From positions 248,001 through 312,000 of the forward strand of contig JAYKAV010003443.1 in NCBI GenBank assembly GCA_035582835.1: 64,000 nt of DNA. The letters are read 5' to 3'. Position 1 is the first letter of the stretch. The number at the start of each line of letters is the position of its first letter. The notes below the pieces were generated by a model, which saw only the letters and a list, made by a program, of their open reading frames with translations, made no database searches and was not told the origin of the DNA. Shown here piece after piece: positions 51,324 through 62,997 of the stretch. The DNA comes from Phoebastria nigripes (Eukaryota; Chordata; Aves; Procellariiformes; Diomedeidae). The position numbers and the translations under genes are program-made.

Positions 51324-51362
51324 CTCCCATTGAAGTCAATAGCAAAATTCTTGTAATAAAAA
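51324..51362. repeat. Ancient amniote repeat fragment
   Basis: CTCCCATTGAAGTCAATAGC is the hallmark word (CCATTGAAGTCAATGG) of an old CR1/L3-type amniote repeat I know from turtles and birds. Confidence 0.6.
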
Positions 51363-52500
51363 GAGAAACTGACTGCAGATGAACATTAACCATATCCTTT
51401 CAACATTTTTCTCTGCCTAATGGAGTATATTAAAGCTTCTCTGCATAACTTCTGAATAATACTGTATGCAATTTCATTATTAAAGTTTCACTTAATTTAA
51501 TTCTGCTTTGAGGTTCTTGGTTAAAAATAAAATATGATTAATGCTTACAAAAGAGAATGAGAAATCTGAATGTTAAGAATTCTGATAATGGCTACAGTTT
51601 CTGGGTAAATTGCTTCAGTAATTTTCATAGTAAAACACGTTAATATTACCCTTGCTTATTGCAGTTCCCTACCCTAACAGTCACTGCTCTTCCCTATGAT
51701 TCTTTTTAAAATTAATTAGTATGGCATTTGGCTGCTTAATATAACACACTGAAAAAACAGTAGTTTTCCCTGAAGGTCATTAGTGGCTGTATACAACTGA
51801 AAGAACATGAACACCCAGTTGTAGGCGTTTATCCTGCCTGCATCATGAATGAATTTCAGTTTTAGAGCAAGGAGAATTACCAGATCTCCCTCTGGCTGGC
51901 TGCTAAACCTGAGTTTTCAAGAGAAGAAAGCTCATACAGGCTAGGAGGACGAAGGACAACTGTGATGTGCTCCAGGTCCAGTCCGAACAGGGTGTCAGGA
52001 CGTCAAACATTTAATGACACTATTAGCAGATCTATTCCCAATAGTGATTCTAAAAATCTACTAATACTGTTTTGGATTAGATACTTGGATAGGAGCAGAA
52101 CAAAACCTGAGACTGTGTTTCCAAAAACTGAGTTTTATAATTTCTTGATCTTCTTGACCCATGCAGGCTCATATCCTGGCTTCCCAGTCAATCAATGGAA
52201 GCCTATTAGGATAATCAGGGATTCATTAGAGAAAGAAATTTGATCAAATGGGGTAAAGAAAGCCAGAAGCTGGAGCTTTCCTATGCCCTTCATGCCCTAC
52301 TTTTTCATTGTATGGATTTAGCTGGAACTTTTTTCACATAAGATGCGTGAGGTTTCAGAGTCTATCTACCTATTAACATTTGGTAAAATATAATATAGCG
52401 ATTAAGCACAGTAAATGTAGTATGATAAAAATGGAAAAAAACCCTGTTAATCCAATAGAAGTGCCTTGGCTACATACCAAGCTAACCAGTCCATCTTCTT

Positions 52501-52534
52501 TATTAATTATTATTAATTATTATTGTTATTATTG
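52501..52534. repeat. ATT-rich microsatellite
   Basis: Imperfect TATTAAT/TAT units. Confidence 0.85.
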
Positions 52535-52967
52535 GAGATTCAAAATGCCTTTCCCAGTGGTAGTACCTATGTAGGACTTGAATATGAGGTGATTTGGAAT
52601 TCACAAAGAGAAGGGTCACCCTACAATTAAGGATGCAGATAATCACATTTTCCAATGGGTTTTGTTAATTCACATTTAGCCAAGACATTAAAAGCAATTA
52701 TGGCATTAAGCTCTTCTGGGTTTAAAAGAGGATCTTTTTAGATAAATAAATGTGCATGATAATAGATGCTTTTTAAAAATTGAAATTTATTCCACAGATG
52801 ATCTCCCACAAAACTACTGAATTCCAAATGCTGGGGAAATTTGAATCTGCCTGCTAATCTAAACTTCACAGAAAAATTTTAACTAAGCCTTATTAAACTA
52901 GAAAGAACCTAATAAATGTGGCCCTTTTCCTAAGAATTATGCGATACTAGCCCCTGACCCAGAAAAT

Positions 52968-53078
52968 AATCACCTTTGAGCATAATAAGTAGTTCTATTG
53001 AAATCAATAGAAATTCCCATAAAAGTAAAATATTAACTTAAGCATGTGTTTAGATCCTGTGAATAATTTGGACCTTAC
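52968..53078. repeat. Ancient amniote CR1/L3-type repeat fragment
   Basis: The succession AAGTAGTTCTATTGAAATCA, ATAGAAATTCCCATAAAAGT, TAACTTAAGCATGTGTTTAG and GATCCTGTGAATAATTTGG parallels a widespread amniote repeat with words AGTCCCATTGA, ACTACTCACATG, TTAAGCATGTG and GGATC in the same order. Strongly diverged but collinear over about 100 bp. Confidence 0.7.
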
Positions 53079-56000
53079 TTTTTATTTGAAACCTATCTTG
53101 AAAATAACAAGCCATAATGATCTAGAGGAGGAGATAAATTACAAAAAAGGAGTCAGCAAATAACTGATATTACTTGCTGCAGCTGCAGGTTAACAAATCA
53201 AATCTAAATCAGTTATTGCCCTTAGACAATAGGGAAATTCAGAGTAAGATCTTATTCATGACTAGTGGAGCTAGGGGTACTATTATTGTGCTTTGCTAAA
53301 TCTCTGTAGCCTTCATTTATAGTCACACATAACTTGGCATAAAGAATTCTCCTTTTACGGTCATGAATAAAAATTTGAATATTATTATTGACTATAGAAG
53401 TATCAATACGATTCCCAAATAACAGTGATGAGATACCGAAAGCAAAACCTATAGATAAACAGAACATGTACACGACTAAAGGTTTGTTTCCCAGCCTACA
53501 TCCAACTCCACTTACCAAGACTTGTCATCCTTTTTTGTAAATGTGAGCACAAAAAAAGGCAAAACTCTCATATATGCTGTATCTATCTCCTTCCCACTCA
53601 GCATATGCTTTGCTTTTATTTTTCAGTTATATTTTTCCACTGAAGTAGGTATGTTCCCTAAGAAGAAAATTTTTTCTCTAGAATAAGGAGGAAATGATGG
53701 AAAAAGGAAGATTTGAGGAGAGCTTCTACTGCTAGTCATAAAATGTTTTGGTTGGCACAGGATGGTTAACAAATAGAAATGAATTTCATTTAGAAATAAT
53801 AGGGGAAGAAATATTTTGTTTCTTAAGTATCAAACTGAACTATAATGTAACTTTTTATGGATAAGCCAGACTTGCTTGTAATTTGCAACTCTGACTATCA
53901 CTTTGAGTCTCACCAGTGCAAGACTGGGCTTTTGGTTTAAGTTATCCTACTAAAAATCAAAGTATGTGATAGAGACAATTACAAAATCTTATAAATTCCT
54001 AAAGGCATGGAGCTATTTGTTAAATAAGTTAACATAAATCATGGGGACACTGCTGCAGCCAGCTACAAGCAGAGTTTCCAGAAAGTAGATAAATTCTCCT
54101 GAGCAGAGAGGGGTGTGAAACCAGCTGTATGTCACCTCCTTCAGCCTGAAAGCTATGCTGCAAAGGATTGCAGGATGCAGAAGTACATGCTGCCTGCCCA
54201 AGCACTGCTGAGAGTGGGAAGGAAGGACTAAAGCCATTACCAATCCTTCCTTTTTTAGGAAATCACACCTCCGGTAGGGAACGGAGCCAGTTCTAGAGTG
54301 CTCTCTGTTAAACATAACTGCTTTACTGTTTGTTCCTCTATAAACAATAATTTTCCATCCAAGTCAGGAAGAAAAGTTACATTCAGTAATTTAACTTTGC
54401 TCTAAATATTTCTGATGGCCTGTAATCAAAATTCTCACTTCAGTAAGAAGATAAAGACACAAACTCAGATCAAGACGTTAAAGAATAAAGTGAAGAATAC
54501 CAATATCATTTAAACAGTTGTTGATAGAGAACAAGCATTGCTTTCCATTTTTAAGGCTCAATACACTAAGACAAAGAAGTGGAAATAAAACCAAAGTACA
54601 TGAGCGCATGGTCATCAAGGGTTGTTTAAGCTCTTGATATTTACGTCAGTTTTCTTTCAGGCAAGCTTGCTCCCCCCAGGCCATGTCTCAATTTGCATCT
54701 CAGATGCATAAAGTATCTTACTTTGTCAAGAGGTCCTCTTATCTAGGTCTTGAGGACCACATTATGTCAGAAAACAAATTTTAGAGTTTTCCAGTTCTGT
54801 GCAAATCGGGTTTGAACTATTGCAGTGCAACAAATGAGAAGTTCTTCATTACTCTACTAACCCAGTAACCCCATTTTGGAAAATCTAAATGCACAGCCAA
54901 TAGTCTGTTTTATATTTCAGACTGGAAGCTTGTCAAAACTCTGACATAAGCTTGCGGCTTTTTATGAGTAATAAAAGGGACATAGCGATATGAAACGTCA
55001 GCTCTTGTAATCTGTGTCATTTCAGCACAGAATATCTTTACAACCATGGTCCTAATACTTTCTACAAACACTGTGGGCCATTGTTGGAACACCTGAGAAT
55101 TAAACAAGAGTCTAAAATATGAACTGCATGGATTAGTTAAGTAATAATGATGTATTTTTGCTCTCTTTCTGTGCCAGGGTACAAACCTTGGGTGGAGACA
55201 GAAATTCACAAAAGCCTTCAAGCAAATCCCAATTTGCTGCCCACTTTCCATAATCCATGGGAAGCATTCCTATGGGATATAAAAACAAATCTAGCCAAAT
55301 AGTTGTCAGGTGAAAAACAGAAGCTGGTCTTTTGACACAGAAGGTGCTTCTTGGTTTTAACATCAGCCAGTGATAAAATAGACTATGCTGAAGCAGTCTG
55401 AAGACTTCAACAAGAAGGACAAAGTGTAAACAGGGATTCACTGTACATGGTGTATTTGATCAAGTCCTGAATGAAGGGAAAATATTTGTTCTGCAGGGCA
55501 GTCCTCAGCTGACATGCCAAATGGGTACTGGACCCAAATCCTAGGAACATTTTCAAACAAGACATAGATTTAGAAATGCCAAAGCAGGAGCCATTAGCAT
55601 ATATGGCTATATTTCAGCAGTCATCTCTAGTAACCGCAGGAATACCTTTCATTAGTCNTCTTATCCTACTGCTTAAAACGACTGTGAAAGACTCCTTCCC
55701 ATTAACTGGGACAGAATACAGCTCTGTCAGCAACTGATGTGCTCCAGCAGAATGCGAATCATTGCCTCCGCCCCTCTCACATCAGCTTGCCTGTTGCCAC
55801 TCATGAGTGCAAACACCTCATCCACTCTCGGAAACATCTGTTCATCCTCTAATGAGGAAGTAGGCAACTCTCTAATTTTATAGGTGGAATTCTATTAAAA
55901 AATTGATCTGTCCTCCAGCCCACACCCTTGCACTAGCTCAAACTACTAATCCTTCTCTTCCAGTTAGGATCTGTAATGGTAAAATACCACCCATTAGCTT

Positions 56001-56207
56001 CTAGATTTGCAAAGCTCCCCTACTGTACTTCTTTGAAAAACAATATGACATTTGGAGTTGAGAAAGTTGAAAAAGCAAGGATTCTCCTTGGAGATAAATT
56101 TTTCTCTTGCTTTTGGGTTGCTACCAGGAAATCTGCAAGCCTCTTGATACCAGACCTACCTTCCCCCTTTCCTTCCTTTTTAATATTATTGTCTCTCTTT
56201 TAATTAT

Positions 56208-56412
56208 AGTGGCACCAAGAGACCCCAAATGCAATCAGTGACTCATTCTGCCAGTCTCTGTGAAGACATATGGTATGAGACAGTCCTTGCCCTGAAGAGC
56301 TTACAGTTTAAATAGGCAAGACAATAATGAGACACATTAGCATTGTTATCACCATCTCCCAGGTGGGAAATTGAGTCACAAAGATGAAAAGCAACATGCT
56401 CAAAATCACATG
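56208..56412 (-). repeat. Ancient CR1/L3-type LINE 3' fragment
   Basis: Collinear words over about 200 bp: GGCACCAAGAGACCCCAA, GAGACAGTCCTTGCCCTGAA, GAGCTTACAGTTTAAATAGG, CAAGACAATAATGAGACAC, then CCAGGTGGGAAATTGAGTCA and a final CTCAAAATCACA. They parallel the antisense of an old amniote LINE (GAGACAGTCCCTGCCC, GAGCTTACAATCTAAATAG, GGGGAAACTGAGGCACAGAG). Orientation is inferred from the known sense 3' tail (TACAGCGCCTAGCACA). It is the best preserved of the ancient LINE copies here. Confidence 0.75.
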
Positions 56413-58279
56413 TCTACACCATACAGTGAAGCATGGTTCAGTCCTCTTGGAGTTATCAAACATTTAAGCTGATAAACTGACACAGTGGAAAGAAATGCTG
56501 ATGTGCCAAGTTTGGGTCCAGAAGCCCTACAGACTGGAAATGCACCATTTTGGGCAAGACAACAAGCCCTGAAAGGAAGCATTGTATCAAGCACACTTAC
56601 AGTACAACCAAGTCAGATGCCTGCACCACGCTTTCATTTCCATTCAGTCTAAGCNACTCAGGACACACTGCACAGGTACCCGTGAAAAGTAGGTAGTGCA
56701 GAAATGGAAATTATTCAAGACTCGATCAAATAGATTTCTTTAAAATCCACCTTCTGTTCTTTTATGGCGTTGTTTGTCCCCGAGGTGGGAAGTGGACCTT
56801 GTTTACAGACTTGCCTTCTCAGCAATCCTGTTGAGCTGGACTCCAAAGCATGGGCAGAAAAACCCCATGTTTTTCATAGCAGTAAAGATCTGAAAGTGAA
56901 GCCAAATGGTATGTTGTGCATCAGTTTGCTAAATCAGTTTGGGAAACCTGTTTAAAATGAAGAATATTGTACATATTTGAAAAATAATACAGTAAGCTAA
57001 AGAGCATGACGATTGCATATAGTTTTAAATCCTCTGAGGANAAATATGCTTCTGAAATGAACTTATTTCAAAAATATTATACCAGAAATGAGAGATTTCA
57101 TTTGTCGTTTTGAAGTGAAGTTACACATGGTGGGTATATTGAATGAGTAATATCCAGTGTTATTCATCGGTTCAGAGGCCACTGGATACTGAGTTATGCT
57201 GTCATATTAAGTCTCTTTTCTCTAACGCTTTTTTCTTTCATCTGATTAATAGCATATTAAATTTTGTTTCTTTTATCAAGAGATTTATCAATGATCCTGA
57301 GCTTTGTAAAATTTGTATTTTTTTTTCCTAATCTGGTGAAAAAAATATATAATTTGCCATAGTGCCTTCTTGTGCATGACTTCTTCCTGATAACCTTGGG
57401 ATATCTAGTGATCCTTTGTAATCATTTTGAGTAGTCTTCCATTATAATTTTGAAGCACAAATTCATTTTCATAAAACCACTAAGAGTTATGAAGTAGATT
57501 CCCCTCCAAAAAACAGAGATCAGCATGGATTGTTGTGACAAAAGCACTTACTGTATCACTTTTGTTATACTCTATGTTTTTCATTTTTGGTTACATATGA
57601 TATATTATCCTTTTCTTATTTTAGAAATACTTGAATACGCTGTAGAGCATATAGATTACTGCTGCTTGTATTATCAGACAAGTAGTTTGGAGGTACAAGT
57701 AGTACTTGACATTTGTTATTTATCTTGATCTTCTCTCTCCATTCAACATTTTGATGAGAAAATACTGCATACCAAGCTGGTTAAGGTAATGCAATACTTC
57801 TAATTATTTACTTCTCAAACACACATGCAAAGCTTTCACATATTAATAATCTATTATATAAAGAAAAAGTACCATATAGCAAGTCTTCAAGAGGAAAGTA
57901 AAATAAGCTAACATTTCTTTGAATGGTTAGTTTGCCTGAAGAAGTAAAACTGAAAACCAAAGGACTAGAAGAGATCTCCTGGCTAAGGTCCATGCCACAC
58001 CATAGCCCTTTCGTAAAGTCATCCAAACCCATTGTAATTCTTTTACTTACCACCCTTTTGTGTTACTACTTTTCGTAGCACCTCTTGATTGTATAAAATG
58101 AATGCTAATTTGAATTTTTTCCAATTAAAATCATGCTACCTGTCATTCCTCATTGATAAAGTCAGTCATTCAAGAGAGTATCACTGTGTAACATAAAGAC
58201 TACTTTACATATCAGTCAGTTACTTAAAGCAGTAGCTACATGTTAGCTCATTAATAAATCCTGATAAGTAGTCTGTGGG

Positions 58280-58345
58280 GGATCAAGAATGACATCCCAT
58301 TTTCCAGATGGGAAGACTGAGAGAAAAAATATTTAATTTCTAATC
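58280..58345. repeat. Weak ancient LINE/SINE remnant
   Basis: CCCATTTTCCAGATGGGAAG then ACTGAGAGAAAA resembles the common word CCATTTTACAGATGGGGAA followed by ACTGAGGCACAGAG found in the same old LINE group. Short and diverged. Confidence 0.5.
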
Positions 58346-58910
58346 CAAGCATACTGAAATCAACCTAAAAGATTCCCATTTTTTTTCTAAGCTTTACTGT
58401 ATCTACTGATTTAGAGGATCTGCAGACTGTGCAGAACAGTTACCATCTCCAGAGTTCACTTACCATAGATACTTGATGATCTACTAAAAGGTTATGCAGG
58501 AATGTACGAGAGAATATAGGTGCTCTGAATCAATTAGAATTGGCCTGAGAAGGTGTGGTGTTCACACTAATCAGTTGTGGTAAAGTCTCCTCTACAATAA
58601 GTTTTCCCTTTTATATAGACTGTTACATTCATTGGGTATTCACATCATCTCTAGAATAATTTGCATATCTACCTAATATTTAAGGAGGTGTATGATGGCC
58701 TCTAGTGGTGCATGTCAGCATGAAAATGCTGAACTGCTGCTCTATTTCCTCACAGTTTTAAAGATAGCATGTAAGGAAAACAAACATGAGTTTGAATTGA
58801 ATCGTCTGAATTAGAAGAACAGCAGAATATGGCACCCAGCAAAGAATGTGAATGTTTCATCACTTTTTGCTTGGTAACAAACAAAAGATTCCTTGAGCCA
58901 ACGTTATTAC

Positions 58911-58938
58911 ATTGGAATAATTTAAAAAATATTCCAAT
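58911..58938. repeat. Inverted repeat, 9-bp arms
   Basis: ATTGGAATA (58911-58919) and TATTCCAAT (58930-58938) around a 10-bp A/T spacer. Confidence 0.8.
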
Positions 58939-60425
58939 CTTTACCATTTCACATTGTTTTCTCTCTCCCAGGCTTTTGATCACTCTACACAGTTAAGCTT
59001 TAGCCTGCTGGTACTGTCAGTCACTAATTCATTGGGGATACTGCGGATACTGAATGAGATAAAATCCATCTATGATTTTCCATAGAGAAGGTGCTCACAG
59101 AGTAGATATTCTTTAGCCTGAATTAGTCCTTCATGTCCTCCAGACTTTTATCATTGTATCTGTGAAATATTTTGAAGAGAGAGACAGTAATTGGTAAATT
59201 AATTCCTAACAATGAAAACACCAAAATAAAATTTTACCGTACCAATTTTACCTTATTCTTACAAATGGTGTCTCATAACCCAGAGAACTGTAAGTAGGCT
59301 CACACAGCTGATGGGATTTACCATCATAGTAGAAAGTACAGACAGGTAGGCAATTAAGCACTAATACATTCTTTATTAGGTTAAATATTAAACAGCACAG
59401 TTTGTGCATGTCCTCTTAAATTTATTTGTTTCGATATTTTTATTTCTCCATGGCCAAAAACTTGATTTTGTCTTTCAAAATGCTTAGCAAAAATGTCAAT
59501 ACTTACAGGTTGAAGTTTTAGGCAGTAATTTCAGCCTGAAGAGTTTCATGTATTCTTAGGATTAATGTTATGAGAATTCACAGATACTAATTTGTTTTTA
59601 AGCAACAATATATATGGTTTTTTTCAACCAAAGCAATTCACAATTTCCTGGCAAGTCTCTCTATCATGTTTTTAAAAAAATCTGTTAACTAACAAATAAA
59701 CTCGTAAACATTTCTATTCAACAGAATGTGAATTTACAAGAATTTGAAAGGCAGAGCTGCTGATCTCAGTCAACGTCCTCTGTAGCCCTGCTTCAAGCGA
59801 GTTTTCAGAAACTAAGTCATATGATAGATAATTGCCGTAGCTCGTTCCCAAGGAAAATGCAGAGATAAAAGGATACAGTAAGGCCATTCAAGGGAGTTTC
59901 TGAATACATCTTTCCCTCTGTTATGCCAACCTTTTGCAACAGCATCCTTCCCTATCCTAGGCTATCTGCAGTTACAGGGACTAATTTTTTTCCTTGTTCT
60001 GAAAGTCATTTCACAAGTATTGAAAGAGAGATGGAAGACTGTAATGTCACAGACCCTTTTCCTGTAGTTTCTGCATTTTTGCAAGGAAGGTTGTCCAGGT
60101 GCAATCAGGTTCTTTTCACTGGAAAACAGAGTTTTGAAATCTTGGCAATGCAAATGTTGCGGGATGCCTGTGAACTGCATAGACTGACAGTAAGCAAAAT
60201 GTTTTCACATCAGAACAGAGCAGAAAACTATAGGCAAGGAAATGCCTAATCATACGGTAGGTGACTGATTAGGCCCTTACTGTCTATTAGCTGCTTCTAA
60301 GTGCAAAGGGTAGAAGTTGAATGATTTTCTTAAAGACTTCTGATAAGTTTTCAAGTATATATGGTTTTTCAGCTGTACCTTTTTCCTTGCAGTTTCTCAC
60401 ATTCCCCAGGGTCTTACGAATTTTC

Positions 60426-60476
60426 AGTATCTTACTGCCTCTTTAGCTACACACAGCTACTTCTGCTACACAGTCC
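60426..60476 (+). repeat. Dispersed direct repeat, copy 1
   Basis: Shares the core CTCTTTAGCTACACACAGCT and a following CTTCTGCTACACAGTCC with 61763-61821. See copy 2. Confidence 0.85.
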
Positions 60477-60720
60477 TCCCCGAAGCACCATATCCCAAGT
60501 CTCAGGGTTAGCGAACCACGTTTTCACTGAGCCAAAGTGAGTCTACTAGATGAAAACCAAGAAATAATCCTTTCGCAAGGGGATTTTCTCTCTCACACTT
60601 TTTCCTCCTCTGCCTCCCCCCTGCATCACATCTCTACTCTCCCGCTCTCTCTCCCTGGGATCTGGATGCCCAACACAGTGTGAAATATTAACTAGATAAT
60701 GATTTTTATTTCCCTTGCAG

Positions 60721-61040
60721 GAGATCAGAGGAGCTACTAAGAAAACCATTGCTATGAAGCAGAATGCAGACCGCGCCGTCATCTGAGGAGCAGTCACCAG
60801 CCGCTCTCTGTGCAGCAGTGATGTTAATGTACAATGCTCTATCTTAATAGCCATCTCAATTGCCTATTAAAATGCAGCACTGCACATTAAAATCACTACC
60901 CCACTGCTGCAGGAATACTTACCAAAGATGCAGTCCCTGAAAATTACCTTTCGGCTCAATGGAATGCTGCCATGCCAAATGAGCTGTCTCAGCTCCTCTA
61001 ATTTTCTGCTAAAGAAATAAAACTCTTACTTTTTAATTTT
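60721..61040 (+). other. Possible terminal exon or conserved element
   Basis: A good splice acceptor (TTTTTATTTCCCTTGCAG ending at 60720) precedes 21 open codons ending in TGA at 60784-60786, and AATAAA follows at 61016-61021, about 300 bp downstream. The 21 residues match nothing I know. The segment between, with TTAATAG...CTATTAA arms (60844-60850, 60864-60870) and CACATTAAAATCAC-type words, has the texture of a conserved non-coding element. A long non-coding RNA or 3' UTR end is possible. A chance acceptor is just as possible. Confidence 0.25.
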
Positions 61041-61762
61041 AAATTTACATGATTATGCTGAATGGCATATTCAGCCAAGACAACGCAGACATAGCATGAG
61101 TGTACTGCATGCAGCGCCTCAGAATTCAATAGCAGTACTCCTCTGAACCTCCTCAAGAAAATTGTGCTAACTTCCAGAGGAGTTATTATTCTCAGTTTCT
61201 TTAAAGAATGCCTTTTAAGAGCATCTGCTTGCAGGTATTGGAGAGGGGAGAGCAGGAAAATGTAGCTGGTAAGAGTTTGTTTCTGGAAACTTACAGGTTA
61301 TAAGCAAGTGAATTCTGAAAAGGTGGAATAACAGAGATGATGAAGGCTACGGGATGAATGTAGGGGTAAAAGACATGAATAGACTACAGTCAAAAGGAGG
61401 AAGTGGAGAGGCTGGTAGGCTGTGTAATAAAGGGGGAGGATGAAGCTTAAAAAAGAATTGGGTCTTTTGATCCAGAGATGTGGTTTGTGGGACAACTTTG
61501 TCTCATCTTCTGAGAACATAGGTGCGAACAAGGAAAGCCACGGAGGCAGACATAAAAGACAGAATGATGTAGTGAGCTCATGTTGCCCTCCCTGAGTCAT
61601 AGCAGAAGATGATCAAAAGTCAAAGAGATATCTCGAATACAGCAAAAATATGTCTCATTTGTGTAAGCTTCAAAATGTAGGCAGGGTCTCTCTGCTTCAA
61701 ATATCTACCAAGATGAATCAATCTGATTTGAAAGTTAAAAATATATCTTTTTGATAGGCTTG

Positions 61763-61821
61763 AGCATCTTACCTCCTCTTTAGCTACACACAGCTACTAC
61801 ACATCTTCTGCTGCACAGTCC
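61763..61821 (+). repeat. Dispersed direct repeat, copy 2
   Basis: Same word order as 60426-60476 with a 7-bp insertion (TACACAT) after CACAGCTAC and a few substitutions. The pair lies about 1.34 kb apart in the same orientation. The word CTGATTTGAAAGTTAAAA near 61727 is also echoed as CTGGTTTGAAAGGTAGAA near 61853, so local duplication has been active here. The family is not recognised. Confidence 0.85.
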
Positions 61822-62807
61822 AGCCCTCGCAACCATACCAGATCTGTCTGATCTGGTTTGAAAGGTAGAACTAGTTAGGGATATTAATATGAAACCAAGT
61901 TTCTTCAAAGAAGAGCTGATCCATAAACATTATGTTCTAAGTATACTGCGCATCATCAGCTTTGCTTAATCTTTTACCTGGGTTCCTGATGTACCTGCCT
62001 AGGGGCCAGAGACAACTGCACATTTTGGCTTAAGTCAGACATAATTTATTAGTCTGCCCCAGAGCCAGGGACTCTTGAAGCTGCAGAGCAATAGCCCCAG
62101 GGAGTCTGCTAGCAGGGCTGTCCTGGATCTTGAGACCTTGAGGGAAACAGGCAGCTAGCCCAATGGAGTTGACAACGTTGGCAGTTTCATTACTGGTATC
62201 ATCTGGGATGCTGACAAGGACATCAGTTTCAACTAAAAATCTAAAGGGACAGAAAGTTCTTATTTGTCAGAGAATTCAGATGTGTGATTTCTCAGATTTA
62301 GCCTGGAAGCAGTTCTCCTTGCCCCTCAAAATCCACACATGTGCAAACTAGAAACTGCTTTTTTGACAGCTCTACTGCAAAATTGATCCTTGTTTTTATA
62401 TTTAAGTCTTCCTACAAGAATATAAAACTGACCAAGCTGTAAAAAAGCCACCCAACCAAACAAAAACATATTCTGAACTATTTGAATGGATAGGATGATG
62501 GTTTATATAATCTACTGCTAGAATTTGCAAATATCTGCCATTACAGTTAAGTAAAATTTGGAAAATGTTGTATAATTAGCTCTTCAAACAGAAAAAGCAA
62601 AAACACTGCTCTGCAGCAGAGATCACCCTCCCTGCTTTTTAGTCTGACATCCTCCATCAGCCTCCAGAAACACAGCAACACATCAGACTACAGAGTGACA
62701 TCCAGCCTACACAAAAGTGTGGGAGCAAGCTAAGAGTAAGAAGCTCACTGTGCTCAAACGGAAGCAAAAGGTTTGGTCAGAAAAAAATCCCTTGGGATTT
62801 TGAACTT

Positions 62808-62902
62808 CACAGAATGGTTGAGGTTGGATGGGACCTCTGGAGGTCATCAGGTCCAAATCCCCAGCTCAAGCAGGGCCACCTAGAGCTGACTGCCCACGAC
62901 CT
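62808..62902 (-). mobile_element. CR1 LINE 3'-end fragment
   Basis: CACAGAATGGTTGAGGTTGG, ATGGGACCTCTGGAGGTCAT, AGGTCCAAATCCCCAGCTCA and AGCAGGGCCACCTAGAGC are the antisense of the 3' untranslated end of chicken-repeat-1 (CR1), the main avian LINE. The copy is 5'-truncated as CR1 copies nearly always are and has lost the terminal 8-bp microsatellite. It is a non-autonomous fossil and the strongest single indicator that the host is a bird or close relative. Confidence 0.93.
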
Positions 62903-62986
62903 TTCACTGGGAGGTACCTCTTGCCCTTGTAACTTGGTTATCTTTTTCAATCTCGGTTCAGAAAAGGCAAATACTGAAATTAAGTT

Positions 62987-62997
62987 GGGGGGGGGGG
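62987..62997 (+). repeat. Poly(G) run, 11 bp
   Basis: G11 followed by CAGGCGGG. A quadruplex is conceivable but not canonical. Confidence 0.85.
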
